A stretch of 50,325 nt of DNA from JAAYCT01 sp964499575 (GCA_964499575.1 CAZCLK010000011.1:1-50325), one strand, 5' to 3'; positions 1 through 8,485 are shown, counted from the first letter of the stretch. The notes: generated by a model not told the origin, from the sequence alone. Numbers and translations are program-made.

Positions 1-530
1 TGCCGTCGGCCGGGGAGATCGTGCTTTTCGACCGGAGCTGGTACAATCGGGCGGGTGTCGAGCGCGTGATGGGATTCTGTACCGAAGCGGAGTACCGGGA
101 GTTTTTCCGGTCCTGCCCCGAGTTTGAGAACATGTTGATCCGATCCGGAATCATTCTTATCAAGTACTGGTTCTCTGTCTCGGACGAAGAACAGGAGAAG
201 CGATTCGAAGACCGGATCGAAGATCCCGCGAAGCGCTGGAAACTGAGCCCGATGGATCTCGAATCACGGAGGCGTTGGAGCGACTATTCGCGCGCCAAGG
301 ATGAGATGTTCGAGCACACCGACACGAAAGAATCGCCGTGGCATGTCGTCAACGCCGACATTAAAAAGCACGCGCGGCTCAACTGTATCGCGCACCTTCT
401 GAGTATGATCTCCTACGAGGATATGACGCCGGAACCGCTTGAGCTTCCGCCGCGCCAGGAGGACTCCGGCTACGTGCGGCCGCCGATCCAAAGTCAGCAT
501 TTTATCCCGGAAATCTACGGAAACCCTTAG
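1..530 (+). CDS. Polyphosphate kinase 2 (PPK2) family, C-terminal part
   Basis: The frame is open from the window edge, so the N-terminus (including the Walker A loop) lies outside; about 176 codons are seen. The reading passes through GEIVLFDRSWYNRAGVERVM, the Walker B/lid region of PPK2 enzymes, and then the conserved segments IILIKYWFSVS and KRWKLSPMD. PPK2 enzymes transfer phosphate between polyphosphate and nucleotides or nucleoside monophosphates in the cytoplasm. The tail is proline-rich (EPLELPPRQE) and ends at a TAG codon. A GTG at 21 is internal and not the start. Which PPK2 class it belongs to, and hence its preferred nucleotide, cannot be decided without the N-terminal half. Family assignment is firm. 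Confidence 0.9.
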   Translation, partial: PSAGEIVLFDRSWYNRAGVERVMGFCTEAEYREFFRSCPEFENMLIRSGIILIKYWFSVSDEEQEKRFEDRIEDPAKRWKLSPMDLESRRRWSDYSRAKDEMFEHTDTKESPWHVVNADIKKHARLNCIAHLLSMISYEDMTPEPLELPPRQEDSGYVRPPIQSQHFIPEIYGNP

Positions 531-617
531 GCGCGACCGTTGACCATCCCGGAAAACAACCGCGGGCATAGACCGATGCCCGAGTGTCCTCCTACTTATC
601 GAAAAGCGCCCTGAATT

Positions 618-643
618 AAAAAAGCGCCCGGTCTCCCGGACGC
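618..643 (-). terminator. Rho-independent terminator after the lipoprotein gene
   Basis: On the minus strand an 8-bp stem (GCGTCCGG / CCGGGCGC, one G-U pair) with a GAGA loop is followed directly by six T. It lies just beyond the lipoprotein stop codon and would end the yugP-lipoprotein transcript. Confidence 0.85.
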
Positions 644-653
644 CTTATGTGAT

Positions 654-1136
654 TTAGTAGCCGATGGACTCCAGTATATCTTTTACTTCGTCCTTAAACT
701 CCTTGTCCACCTCCAGATAGATCATCGTATTGTCGATCCTGGAAACGACAAAAAAACCTTCTCCGGTCGTCATCGCGAATTTGGAATAGTTCGCGATGTT
801 CACTTCGGATTTGGATCTGGCTGAACCGCTACTGCCGTAGGTAGATTCAAAATCGTCCTTGTTATGACTGAACGCCCGTACGGCCTCCCTGTCCGATTCC
901 AGAACATAGAACTCGATCTGATAATCGTCGTTATAGGCAATCAGGCACTTTTCGACGACTTCCTCGTCCGCGAATTGCTCCGTACTATCCTCGACTGTAA
1001 AATCCTCGTCCTCCATCGCTTCCGTGAAATCGTCCGCAGAAATGGATTCCTTGTCCTTGAACATTCCGCACGAGGCCGCCGAAAAAAGGATTACCAGGAT
1101 TATTACCCCGGCCGCAAGTTTTTGTAATGTTTTCAT
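654..1136 (-). CDS. Small predicted lipoprotein of unknown function
   Basis: 160 codons. The start chosen is the ATG at 1136, which has an AGGAGG-type ribosome binding site and directly begins a signal peptide (MKTLQKLAAGVIILVILFSA) ending in a lipobox (SAASC). The mature part after the lipid-attachment Cys is very acidic at first (repeated Asp/Glu, about residues 30-65) and then a mixed alpha/beta-like region ending EVKDILESIGY. No family was recognised. It lies 13 bp after the yugP-like gene in the same direction and is followed by a terminator, so the two are probably one operon. Expected location is the outer face of the cytoplasmic membrane. Confidence 0.75.
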   Translation of the reverse strand: MKTLQKLAAGVIILVILFSAASCGMFKDKESISADDFTEAMEDEDFTVEDSTEQFADEEVVEKCLIAYNDDYQIEFYVLESDREAVRAFSHNKDDFESTYGSSGSARSKSEVNIANYSKFAMTTGEGFFVVSRIDNTMIYLEVDKEFKDEVKDILESIGY

Positions 1137-1149
1137 AACAACCCTCCTT

Positions 1150-1887
1150 CTACCTTCTTCTTCTGATCGCCAGCAGCCGAAGCAATGTGATGATCGCCGA
1201 AGCGGCGGCGGCGACATAGGTCATCGCGGCCGCGCGAAGGACTCTTTTGGCGCCGACAAGCTCATCGTCCGTGAGGATATTCGTGTCCGCCAGGATCCGC
1301 AGCGCCCGTTTGCTGGCGTCGAATTCGACCGGCAAAGTCACCAGATAAAATAGTACCGCAAAGGCAAACAGAAGAATCCCGATGTTTGCCATGATAATAC
1401 CGGCCTGTCCGATATAAGAGGTAAAAGCAAACCCGAAAATCGCCATATACGGGCCGAATCTTGATCCGATATTGGCAAGCGGAACCAGAAAAGCCCGAAC
1501 CTTATTCGGCAGAAAGCTCTTGGAGTCCTGGATGGCGTGCCCGCATTCATGTGCCGCGACTCCGATCGCCGCGACCGAGGGGCTCCCGTATACCGTCTGG
1601 GAAAGGCGGAGCACCTTTTCTTTCGGAGAGTAGTGATCCGTGAGATTACCGGCGACCGGCTCAACAGAGACCCCGTTTCCGAATCCGCCGTCATTTGACA
1701 GATTTGCGGAGCGCAAAATATACTCGGCCGCGTCTTTGCCCGTAATGCCTCGTTGAGACACCACTTTACTGTATTTACTGAACGATACCTTGGTCCATAT
1801 ACTCGCGAAAAGCGACAGCAAGACCGTACCGATCATCAGGAACAGCCCGTAATCGTAGAAGAAGTCCCAGAATTTTTCCGTAGGCAT
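1150..1887 (-). CDS. YugP-type membrane zinc metallopeptidase
   Basis: 245 aa. The catalytic zinc motif is HECGH in GVAAHECGHAIQDSKS, and TLPVEFDASKRALRIL is the segment conserved in the YugP/DUF2265 neutral zinc metallopeptidases. Hydrophobic segments lie at about residues 13-32 (before the protease domain), 130-180 and at the C-terminus, placing the protease at the membrane. Substrates of this family are not known to me. The start is the ATG at 1887 with AAAGGAA upstream. The gene precedes the lipoprotein gene by 13 bp, so they are probably cotranscribed. Family confident; role unknown. Confidence 0.9.
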   Translation of the reverse strand: MPTEKFWDFFYDYGLFLMIGTVLLSLFASIWTKVSFSKYSKVVSQRGITGKDAAEYILRSANLSNDGGFGNGVSVEPVAGNLTDHYSPKEKVLRLSQTVYGSPSVAAIGVAAHECGHAIQDSKSFLPNKVRAFLVPLANIGSRFGPYMAIFGFAFTSYIGQAGIIMANIGILLFAFAVLFYLVTLPVEFDASKRALRILADTNILTDDELVGAKRVLRAAAMTYVAAAASAIITLLRLLAIRRRR

Positions 1888-2060
1888 AAAGTTTCACGTT
1901 CCTTTCCGTTCGAAAACGATACGACTGAATAAGGGTTGCGATGTATACTCTCAGCTATATTCCATCTTATCATAAAGAATCGAAGTCGGGCACATCGCGA
2001 AGCAGCACAAAAACCACAACCGTCATCGTCAGTTTTCTTATAAATACCTCCGCTATCTTT

Positions 2061-2095
2061 AAAAAAAGCCGGCAGAGGAGATCTCCCCTGCCGGC
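2061..2095 (-). terminator. Rho-independent terminator of pgk-tpiA
   Basis: The minus strand shows a 14-bp stem (GCCGGCAGGGGAGA with its near-perfect complement) followed by seven T. It sits about 20 bp after the pgk-tpiA stop codon. Confidence 0.92.
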
Positions 2096-2113
2096 AGTAC
2101 AAGAAAACGGAAA

Positions 2114-4060
2114 TTACGCCAGACAAATCTTCGAGAAATCCTCGGCCTTCAGAGAAGCACCGCCGACCAGTCCGCCGTTGATGTTTTTCTGAGCGAAAAG
2201 TCCCGCGACGTTCTCGGCATTCATCGATCCGCCGTATTGGATCGTCTGATTCGCGGCGGCTTCTTCGGAATACAACTCGGCGAGTGTCTTTCGGATAAAC
2301 GCGCACACTTCCTCGGCCTGCTCGTCGGTCGCTACCTTTCCTGTTCCGATCGCCCAGATCGGCTCATACGCGATCGTGATCTGGCAGAGCTTACTCTCCG
2401 GGATACCGGCAAACGCAGCCTTGATCTGTCCCTTGATCCAATCAAACGTTTCACCGGCTTCGCGCTGAGCGAGCGACTCTCCGCAGCAGACGATCGGGCG
2501 AAGTCCCCAAGTGAGCGCCGCCTTAATCTTCTTGTTGACGGTCTCGTCGGTCTCCCCGAAATACTCTCTGCGCTCGGAGTGTCCGATGATCACATAGGTG
2601 ACACCCATTCTGGAAAGCCACGCCGGAGAGATCTCGCCGGTAAAGGCACCCTTCTCGGCGATATAGCAGTCCTGCGCCGCGACCTTGACGTTTGTGTACG
2701 CGGTCGCTTCCAAAGCGGCGGCAATCGCGGTAAACGGCACCGCAACGGCAATATTGGATGTTGCGTCCTTCACCAGGGGCTTCAGCGCGTCGATGAGTTT
2801 CAGGGCATCCGCCGGGATCCCGTTGTTCATCTTCCAATTGCCGGCCGCAAACGTACGGCAGGGAACCTTATCTTGAAGGCAGTCGATACCGGGAAGCACC
2901 TTGCCCTCGATAAATTCGAGAGACGCGCCGCCGCCTGTGGAGATATGCGTGACCTGATCGGCATAGCCGAGCTTCTCAACCGCCGCTGCGGAATCTCCGC
3001 CGCCGATGATCGAGACCGCTCCGGACTCCGCGACGGCTTTGGCGATCGCGCGGGTACCTTCCGCAAACTTCTCAAATTCAAAAACGCCGGCCGGGCCGTT
3101 CCAAACGACGGTCTTCGCCTTGGCGATCGCCTCGGAGAACATTTTGATGGTCTCCGGGCCGATATCCATGCCCATCCATCCATCGGGAATACCATCACAA
3201 CAAACGACCTTCGACTGAGCGTCCGCGGCAAAAGCATCCGCGACTACATTGTCCTTCGGAAGAAGGATCTCCACACCCTTAGCCTCTGCCTTCGCGAGGA
3301 GCTCTTTGGCCAGATCCGCCTTGTCCGGTTCGCAGAGTGAAGCACCGACACTGAAGCCCTTGGCATAATCAAAGGTGTACGCCATCGCGCCTCCGATGAT
3401 AATCTGGTCGGCTTTGTCCAAAAGATTCTCGATGACACCGATCTTATCGGAAACCTTTGCGCCGCCCAGGATAGCGACAAAAGGACGCTCGGGATTCGAG
3501 AGGGACTTACCCATGATCTCCAGTTCCTTCTGAATCAGATAACCCGAAGCGCTCGGAAGGAAATTGGCAAGACCCGCCGTCGAGGCGTGAGCGCGATGCG
3601 CCGTGCCGAACGCGTCGTTGACATAAAGTTCCGCGAGTGAAGCGAGCTCGGACGCGAACGCGGGATCGTTCTTGGACTCTTCCTTGTGGAAACGGACATT
3701 CTCAAGCATCATGATCTCGCCGTCCTTGAGCGCCGCGGCCTTCGCCTTGGCATCCTCGCCGATGACGTCCTCAGCCTGAATGACCGGCTGTCCCAAAAGC
3801 TCCGAGAGGCGCTGTGACGCGGGCTTCATCGAAAAGATCGGCTCCGGTCCGCCCTTCGGACGACCGAGGTGGGATACCAGAATGACCTTTGCCTTGTTAT
3901 CCACCAGATACTTGATGGTCGGGATCGCGCCCTTGATGCGCTTGTCGTCCGTAATCTCGCCGGTCTTCTTGTCCTGCGGTACGTTAAAATCAACGCGTAC
4001 GATGACTTTCTTTCCGGCCACTTTCAAATCTTCGACATTCTTCTTGGGAACCATTGCCAT
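2114..4060 (-). CDS. pgk-tpiA: Bifunctional phosphoglycerate kinase / triosephosphate isomerase fusion
   Basis: 648 aa in one uninterrupted frame; two glycolytic enzymes joined. Residues 1 to about 397 are phosphoglycerate kinase: VRVDFNVP, SHLGRPKG, LENVRF, NDAFGTAHRAHAS, GGAKVSDKIG, VWNGPAGVFE and GGGDSAAA. Residues about 402-648 are triosephosphate isomerase with its catalytic residues: FAAGNWKMN (Lys), IIGHSERR (His), AYEPIWAIGTG (Glu) and the phosphate-binding YGGSMN and GLVGGASL. Only a few residues (DCLQDKVPC) separate the domains. The start is the ATG at 4060, placed 10 nt after AAGGAG; the GTG at 4069 is too close to that site. It has its own strong promoter and terminator, so it is probably monocistronic. 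Comparable PGK-TIM fusions are known in Thermotoga and some other bacteria. Confidence 0.97.
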   Translation of the reverse strand: MAMVPKKNVEDLKVAGKKVIVRVDFNVPQDKKTGEITDDKRIKGAIPTIKYLVDNKAKVILVSHLGRPKGGPEPIFSMKPASQRLSELLGQPVIQAEDVIGEDAKAKAAALKDGEIMMLENVRFHKEESKNDPAFASELASLAELYVNDAFGTAHRAHASTAGLANFLPSASGYLIQKELEIMGKSLSNPERPFVAILGGAKVSDKIGVIENLLDKADQIIIGGAMAYTFDYAKGFSVGASLCEPDKADLAKELLAKAEAKGVEILLPKDNVVADAFAADAQSKVVCCDGIPDGWMGMDIGPETIKMFSEAIAKAKTVVWNGPAGVFEFEKFAEGTRAIAKAVAESGAVSIIGGGDSAAAVEKLGYADQVTHISTGGGASLEFIEGKVLPGIDCLQDKVPCRTFAAGNWKMNNGIPADALKLIDALKPLVKDATSNIAVAVPFTAIAAALEATAYTNVKVAAQDCYIAEKGAFTGEISPAWLSRMGVTYVIIGHSERREYFGETDETVNKKIKAALTWGLRPIVCCGESLAQREAGETFDWIKGQIKAAFAGIPESKLCQITIAYEPIWAIGTGKVATDEQAEEVCAFIRKTLAELYSEEAAANQTIQYGGSMNAENVAGLFAQKNINGGLVGGASLKAEDFSKICLA

Positions 4061-4156
4061 AATGTTCACTCTCCTTAATCATTCACTCCCGTCAAAGGGA
4101 GGTATTCAAACGGAAAAAACCCGATATACCGGAAGTCCGGAAAATCAAGCCATATC

Positions 4157-4185
4157 ATTATACAGAGAAACTCCTTGTGTTTCAA
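4157..4185 (-). promoter_or_regulatory. Sigma-A type promoter of pgk-tpiA
   Basis: The minus strand reads TTGAAA (4180-4185), 17 nt, TATAAT (4157-4162), about 90 bp before the pgk-tpiA start. The match to consensus is nearly perfect, fitting strong glycolytic expression. Confidence 0.85.
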
Positions 4186-4206
4186 TGATATATAGGGGAT
4201 GAAAAC

Positions 4207-4235
4207 TTGAAGAAAACGCCGTAAATTGATACTCT
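4207..4235 (+). promoter_or_regulatory. Probable promoter of the ZIP transporter gene
   Basis: TTGAAG (4207-4212), 17 nt, TACTCT (4230-4235), about 67 bp before the transporter start. It diverges from the pgk promoter. No metal-regulator operator was recognised. Confidence 0.55.
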
Positions 4236-4302
4236 TGTGTTGAGCAGTTTCACGAAATAAAGGGCGCATACCCGTTTTGGCGAAGCCCGAACAGGAGAAA
4301 AA

Positions 4303-5106
4303 ATGGCTGATTATCATCCGATCGTTTTGGCCCTCATCGGAACGGGCTTCACTTTTTTTATGACGTCGCTCGGAGCCGCGATGGTATTCCTGTTCAAAAA
4401 AGACATGGCGGATCGGGTTCAGCGGATCTTTCTCGGTTTTGCCGCCGGAGTCATGATCGCCGCCTCGGTCTGGAGTCTTTTGATTCCGGCGATCGAACAC
4501 GCCGAAAAGCTTGGACAGAACGGGCTTCTGCCGGCTGCCGGCGGATTTATCCTGGGCGCTCTGTTCCTTTTCGGGCTGGATAATCTGCTTCCCCACCTGC
4601 ATCCGGGAAGCAACGACCCCGAAGGCCTGAGCAGTCACATGAAGAGAACATCCCTTCTGTTCTTCGCGGTCACGCTCCATAACATTCCCGAGGGAATGGC
4701 CGTCGGTCTGGCCTTCGCATTGGTCGCCAATCCGGATGCGTCGTCCGCGACACCGCTGGCCGCCGCTATGGCATTGGCTCTCGGTATGGGAATCCAGAAC
4801 TTTCCCGAGGGTGCGGCGATCTCGCTTCCCCTGCGGCGCGAGGGTTTTTCGCGTCGAAAAGCTTTTGCGTACGGCAGTCTCAGCGGAATCGTCGAGCCGG
4901 TCGGAGGCGTGCTGACCGTCCTGATCGCGGGTGCCGTCTCCTCCGTGATGCCCTGGCTTCTCTCGTTTGCGGCCGGAGCGATGATCTACGTCGTCGTCGA
5001 GGAACTGATCCCGGAAGCTCATCTGGGCGAACATTCCCACCCGGGCACGGCCGGAGTGTTGTTTGGATTTCTGGTGATGATGGCATTGGATGTTTCTTTG
5101 GGGTAA
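4303..5106 (+). CDS. ZIP family divalent metal transporter (ZupT-like)
   Basis: 267 aa. About eight hydrophobic segments are seen. Both ZIP metal-site helices are present: TLHNIPEGMAVG (about residues 126-137) and GIQNFPEGAAISLPL (about 165-179), which form the binuclear metal site of the family. The histidine-bearing HLHPGSNDPEG loop lies between the first and second halves. The family imports zinc, iron or manganese into the cytoplasm; the substrate here cannot be fixed from sequence. The start is the ATG at 4303 after ACAGGAGAAAAA. It is a single gene, divergent from pgk-tpiA. Confidence 0.92.
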   Translation: MADYHPIVLALIGTGFTFFMTSLGAAMVFLFKKDMADRVQRIFLGFAAGVMIAASVWSLLIPAIEHAEKLGQNGLLPAAGGFILGALFLFGLDNLLPHLHPGSNDPEGLSSHMKRTSLLFFAVTLHNIPEGMAVGLAFALVANPDASSATPLAAAMALALGMGIQNFPEGAAISLPLRREGFSRRKAFAYGSLSGIVEPVGGVLTVLIAGAVSSVMPWLLSFAAGAMIYVVVEELIPEAHLGEHSHPGTAGVLFGFLVMMALDVSLG

Positions 5107-5149
5107 CGGAAAAGGCCGGAGTCGATATGGGGGCTTTGAATTTTTCTTG

Positions 5150-5178
5150 TTGACAAACAATAAAAACGGCGATACTAT
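5150..5178 (+). promoter_or_regulatory. Strong promoter before a short ORF and MATE gene
   Basis: TTGACA (5150-5155), 17 nt, TACTAT (5173-5178). The -35 is a perfect consensus. It starts about 40 bp after the ZIP gene and about 60 bp before the 41-codon ORF. Confidence 0.8.
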
Positions 5179-5239
5179 CCTAAGGTGCCAAGCGACACAA
5201 GCAGGCATAAATCGATCAGAAGAGGGAGGTGAGCGGCAT

Positions 5240-5365
5240 ATGCGAAAGCAAACAGCATCGGGAATTCTGCGTTTTAATACGGCTAAAGGTTCTGAGCTCT
5301 TGATTAATTCCGGCATTTTTGCCGTATATAACAATATGGTTGCCGCTCCGCCGATGTTTATCTGA
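5240..5365 (+). CDS. 41-codon ORF, possible leader peptide for the MATE gene
   Basis: The ORF starts at the ATG at 5240 behind a very good ribosome binding site (GGGAGGTGAG) and ends at TGA 5363-5365. The peptide runs from MRKQTASGILRF to MVAAPPMFI; it is moderately hydrophobic in its second half and ends in Ala-Ala-Pro-Pro. No family was recognised. It lies between a near-consensus promoter and a strong terminator-like hairpin that begins 26 nt after its stop codon; the MATE exporter follows. This is the layout of a translated leader controlling an efflux gene by attenuation, but it could instead be a free-standing small protein. The interval 5425-5503 up to the MATE gene shows only its ribosome binding site. 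Confidence 0.55.
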   Translation: MRKQTASGILRFNTAKGSELLINSGIFAVYNNMVAAPPMFI

Positions 5366-5390
5366 TCGGATTATACCGATAGAGATCATT

Positions 5391-5424
5391 GTCCCGGAGG
5401 GCACCGCCCGACGGGACTTTTTTT
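5391..5424 (+). terminator. Terminator hairpin between short ORF and MATE gene
   Basis: The stem is GTCCCG, GA, GGGC, loop ACC, GCCC, GA, CGGGAC: ten Watson-Crick pairs split by facing GA/GA, followed by seven T. It sits about 80 nt before the MATE start, so it either ends a short transcript or works as an attenuator. Confidence 0.85.
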
Positions 5425-5503
5425 ATTCCGTGTCCCGCCGCAGAACAACGGAACGAGCCGCTTTAAATATTCAAAAAGCGATACATAACAAGGAGAGCCG
5501 CGG

Positions 5504-6904
5504 TTGCGGCAAGTGAAGATAATGAGTCCGATTCAAAGATTTAAGAAATTTCTCCGCCCGGGAAAAGACCGGGAATTCAATCAAAAGCTCATGAAGCTGA
5601 CCATCCCCATGGCGCTTCAGGAGCTGATGATGTGCTGTGTGTTTCTTTTCGACACGATCATCGTCAGCGGCCTGGGCGACGAGTATCTGGGCGCATCCGG
5701 ACAGGCCGGGCACTTTACGTTTCTGATGTGGAGCGGCCTTTTCGCGATCTCCGGTGCGGGTTCGATCTATGCCGCCCAGTACTGGGGCAAGGATAAGGAC
5801 ATCAACGGAGTCAGAAAGTCCTTTACGACGACGATCATTTTCGGCGCGATCATCGCGATTCCCTTCTTCATCATTGCGTTCTTCTTCCGGGACAATCTGA
5901 TGTTTATACTGGCACAGGATCCCCGAACGCGCGAGCTCGGCTCCGAATACCTTTCGATCGTCAGTTTCGCGTATCTGTTCTGGTTCATCACGTCGATGTT
6001 CTGCAGTGTTCTGCGTTCGGTCGGGATCACGCGAATCCCCATGATCGCCTCGGCCGTATCCATCGGAATCAACGTGATCATGGACAGTCTTCTCGTGTAC
6101 GGCGTTTTCGGGCTTCCGCGACTGGAAATCAAAGGCGCGGCGCTGTCGACCGTCGTCGGCTCCCTGGTGGAATTGATCCTTCTTGTCATTCTCGCCCGAA
6201 AAGCAAAGGCGCCGATCACACTGACGCGAAAGGATTTTATCCGGCCGGATAAGGAACTGCTTAAAAAGTTTACAAAGGCCGCAGTCCCGATGATGGCCAA
6301 GGATCAGTTTTGGGCACTCGGAGTTACCGTATACAGCATATGCTTTTCGCGACTTGGCGTCGCCCAGACTGCCGCGTACAACGCCTACTCGAATATCGGG
6401 GAGTTTATGAATATCGCCTTCTACTCGATCGGGAGTTCGGGCGGCATCATGATCGGACACGTTCTCGGTATGGGGGATATCGATAAGGCTAAAGAATACG
6501 CCTGGCGTCTCCTTCGACTCATCCTGATCTCCGGACTGATCCTCTGTCCGGTCTTCATGCTACTGACCAAGCTTTTCCTGCTTCCGTTCCCGAATTTGAC
6601 CCCGGAGGCTATCGGTTACGCGAGGCAGGCACTGATCATCATTTCCCTGGTCATCTGGGCCAGAGGCATCAATTTCACGAACATGAACGGTATCCTCCGG
6701 TCGGGCGGAGATATCCTCGGAGCGGCTGCGATCGATATCGGAGGCTTGTGGTTATTCGGAGTACCGCTCGCTCTGGTGGTCACGCTGTGGTTCGGTCTTC
6801 CGTTCTGGGCGCTGATGATCGTCATCGCCTCCGAAGAGGTCCTCAAGGTCGGCATCAGCATCGCGCGCGTCCGGACCTACAAGTGGGCGAAGAAATTAGT
6901 GTAA
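5504..6904 (+). CDS. MATE family efflux transporter (first of two)
   Basis: 466 aa, the usual MATE length, with about 12 hydrophobic helices in two homologous halves. The first half shows LTIPMALQELMMCCVFLFDTI and AQYWGKDKDI, the latter typical of the family; the second half starts near AAVPMMAKDQFWALGV. MATE proteins export drugs or metabolites using H+ or Na+ gradients. The chosen start is TTG at 5504, eight nt after AAGGAG; an ATG at 5522 is the alternative. Upstream lie a strong promoter, a short ORF and a terminator hairpin, so expression may be conditional. The substrate is unknown. Confidence 0.9.
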   Translation: MRQVKIMSPIQRFKKFLRPGKDREFNQKLMKLTIPMALQELMMCCVFLFDTIIVSGLGDEYLGASGQAGHFTFLMWSGLFAISGAGSIYAAQYWGKDKDINGVRKSFTTTIIFGAIIAIPFFIIAFFFRDNLMFILAQDPRTRELGSEYLSIVSFAYLFWFITSMFCSVLRSVGITRIPMIASAVSIGINVIMDSLLVYGVFGLPRLEIKGAALSTVVGSLVELILLVILARKAKAPITLTRKDFIRPDKELLKKFTKAAVPMMAKDQFWALGVTVYSICFSRLGVAQTAAYNAYSNIGEFMNIAFYSIGSSGGIMIGHVLGMGDIDKAKEYAWRLLRLILISGLILCPVFMLLTKLFLLPFPNLTPEAIGYARQALIIISLVIWARGINFTNMNGILRSGGDILGAAAIDIGGLWLFGVPLALVVTLWFGLPFWALMIVIASEEVLKVGISIARVRTYKWAKKLV

Positions 6905-6965
6905 TGAAGCGCTCCGGTGATCGTGCCGGTGGCGCGATAACCGGATTGGCCGTCCGGTAATAACG

Positions 6966-6996
6966 AAAAACGGGCGACGGATTATTCCGCCGCCCG
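6966..6996 (-). terminator. Terminator between the MATE and PlsC-like genes
   Basis: Ten-position stem CGGGCGACGG / CCGCCGCCCG with one mismatch and an ATTATT loop. Five T follow on the minus strand, where it ends the PlsC-like gene. It may also serve the convergent MATE gene, since CTTTATT follows on the plus strand. Confidence 0.8.
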
Positions 6997-7018
6997 CTTT
7001 ATTGCTGACTTCCCGCTG

Positions 7019-8314
7019 TTAAGCCTTCCCGACGAGTTCCTGCATCGCCTCGATAGCGGTCTGCATCTCAAAAATACGCTGGGGATTTCCGGGCATGAAC
7101 CGGTTGATCTGACCTCCTGCTTCGATGAGCTCAATGGACTTTCCATAACTGACTTTGAGTCCTCTGAGACGCTCGACCGGGAATTCTTTGACCACTGGTT
7201 CGTAACCTCTCTGCGTATCGGTCAGACCGTCCTTCAGCGCCTTGCCCTTTTTGTACGCGATTCCTTTTTCGACCGGACACTGCGTGCCTGTATAGACCGC
7301 CCGACCGTCCCGGATGATCAATTCCCCGCTTCCGACCTCACGGAATACATGTTCGTCGAGCGGCAAAAACAGGCGGACTTTCTCGCTTATGGAGAAGTCT
7401 TCCCGCGCGACTCTCTCGCGCATCCGGGACCTCTCCCATACGACCCACTGATGCATATCGGGGAAAGCCTTGTCCCCTTCGCCATCGGGTCGGAAAAAAC
7501 CCGTCGGCTCCATCCGGACGCGGTTGCCGCAGGAAGAGCAAATCAGCATTTCCTTCTCCGCGGTCATGACGTTATCCTTTTCGCATCGCGGGCAGGCGTG
7601 CGCGACATTCTGCGCGCCGGAAGCGATCGCTTTGTTTTTGAATGCGAACGGATGACCGGCAAACCACTCGTATTCGCTGTATGTCAATTGCTCCAGAAGA
7701 TACGCCTGGATGTCCTCCACGCTCATTTCCCTGACACGTTCGGCGGGAAGAACCGATTTGATCCCGGCGGTAATCCGGCCTCTTCGAAAACCACTCTTGC
7801 TCCATCGCGGCCAGGTCATATACGCGCCGTGGGATTCCATAACGGCAATCGCGCTATTAGTCTTCTTGATCATCCGGGCGAGCGCGTCGTCAAAATGAAT
7901 CGACGTCCCGTCCACCAGCCGTGTCGCCTCCGGAAATATTCCGAGTGTTCCGCCGCGCTTCAGAGCGGTCAGCATTCCTTTGACCGCTCTGGAATCCGAG
8001 CGGAATTGAGTCTTCGGGATCGCGCCGCCTCCGGTAAAAAGCGGGCCGACGATGCGGTTTCTGAAAATGAACGTACCCGCGACAAAATTGATTTTGCGTC
8101 CGTACAAAACTGCGGCCATGATAATCGGGTCAAGATAAGAGGGATGGTTCCCGATACACACCAGGGGACCTTTCATCCGGACCACTTCTTTATTTCTGCG
8201 GATCTTGAACGCGAACAGCAGGCGGGAGAGCGTTACCGCGATCCCCAAGCCGATGAAACTATAAAGAAAAGTATTCGGAACGCCTCCGAGACCGATTTCT
8301 TTTTTGTCGGACAT
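7019..8314 (-). CDS. PlsC-like acyltransferase with C-terminal zinc-ribbon extension
   Basis: 431 aa, much longer than a plain 1-acylglycerol-3-phosphate acyltransferase (about 200-250). The N-terminal part has a hydrophobic segment (about 13-35) and the HX4D catalytic motif in GNHPSYLDPI; the substrate-binding motif FPEGTR appears as FPEATR. The family transfers acyl groups to lysophosphatidic acid or related acceptors at the inner membrane face. After about residue 240 comes a zinc ribbon (CPRC, 14 residues, CSSC) and a C-terminal region of about 150 residues that I do not recognise. The start is the ATG at 8314 after GGAGAACTGGG. The substrate could differ from standard PlsC. Confidence 0.85.
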   Translation of the reverse strand: MSDKKEIGLGGVPNTFLYSFIGLGIAVTLSRLLFAFKIRRNKEVVRMKGPLVCIGNHPSYLDPIIMAAVLYGRKINFVAGTFIFRNRIVGPLFTGGGAIPKTQFRSDSRAVKGMLTALKRGGTLGIFPEATRLVDGTSIHFDDALARMIKKTNSAIAVMESHGAYMTWPRWSKSGFRRGRITAGIKSVLPAERVREMSVEDIQAYLLEQLTYSEYEWFAGHPFAFKNKAIASGAQNVAHACPRCEKDNVMTAEKEMLICSSCGNRVRMEPTGFFRPDGEGDKAFPDMHQWVVWERSRMRERVAREDFSISEKVRLFLPLDEHVFREVGSGELIIRDGRAVYTGTQCPVEKGIAYKKGKALKDGLTDTQRGYEPVVKEFPVERLRGLKVSYGKSIELIEAGGQINRFMPGNPQRIFEMQTAIEAMQELVGKA

Positions 8315-8485
8315 CCCAGTTCTCCGATCTGATTGATGCGATCATGTGCGATTATTCTTCAAGGAACGTCGCTTTTTGCGACATAATTTGATAACATCTG
8401 TTTCGTATTATACAGTAGAGTCGCATTTTTGGCACACGCCGCTTGCATATTCCCCGTATTCCTATTTCCGGAGGTCTTTACCCGA

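Noticed and set aside
2850..2900. Programmed frameshift at the PGK-TIM junction, as proposed for Thermotoga
   Set aside because: Both domains are in the same frame and no slippery heptamer or long A run is visible.
4075..5334. Long open frame antisense to the ZIP transporter
   Set aside because: The plus-strand frame encodes a clear ZIP protein with family motifs; the antisense product has low-complexity charged sequence and runs across both promoters.
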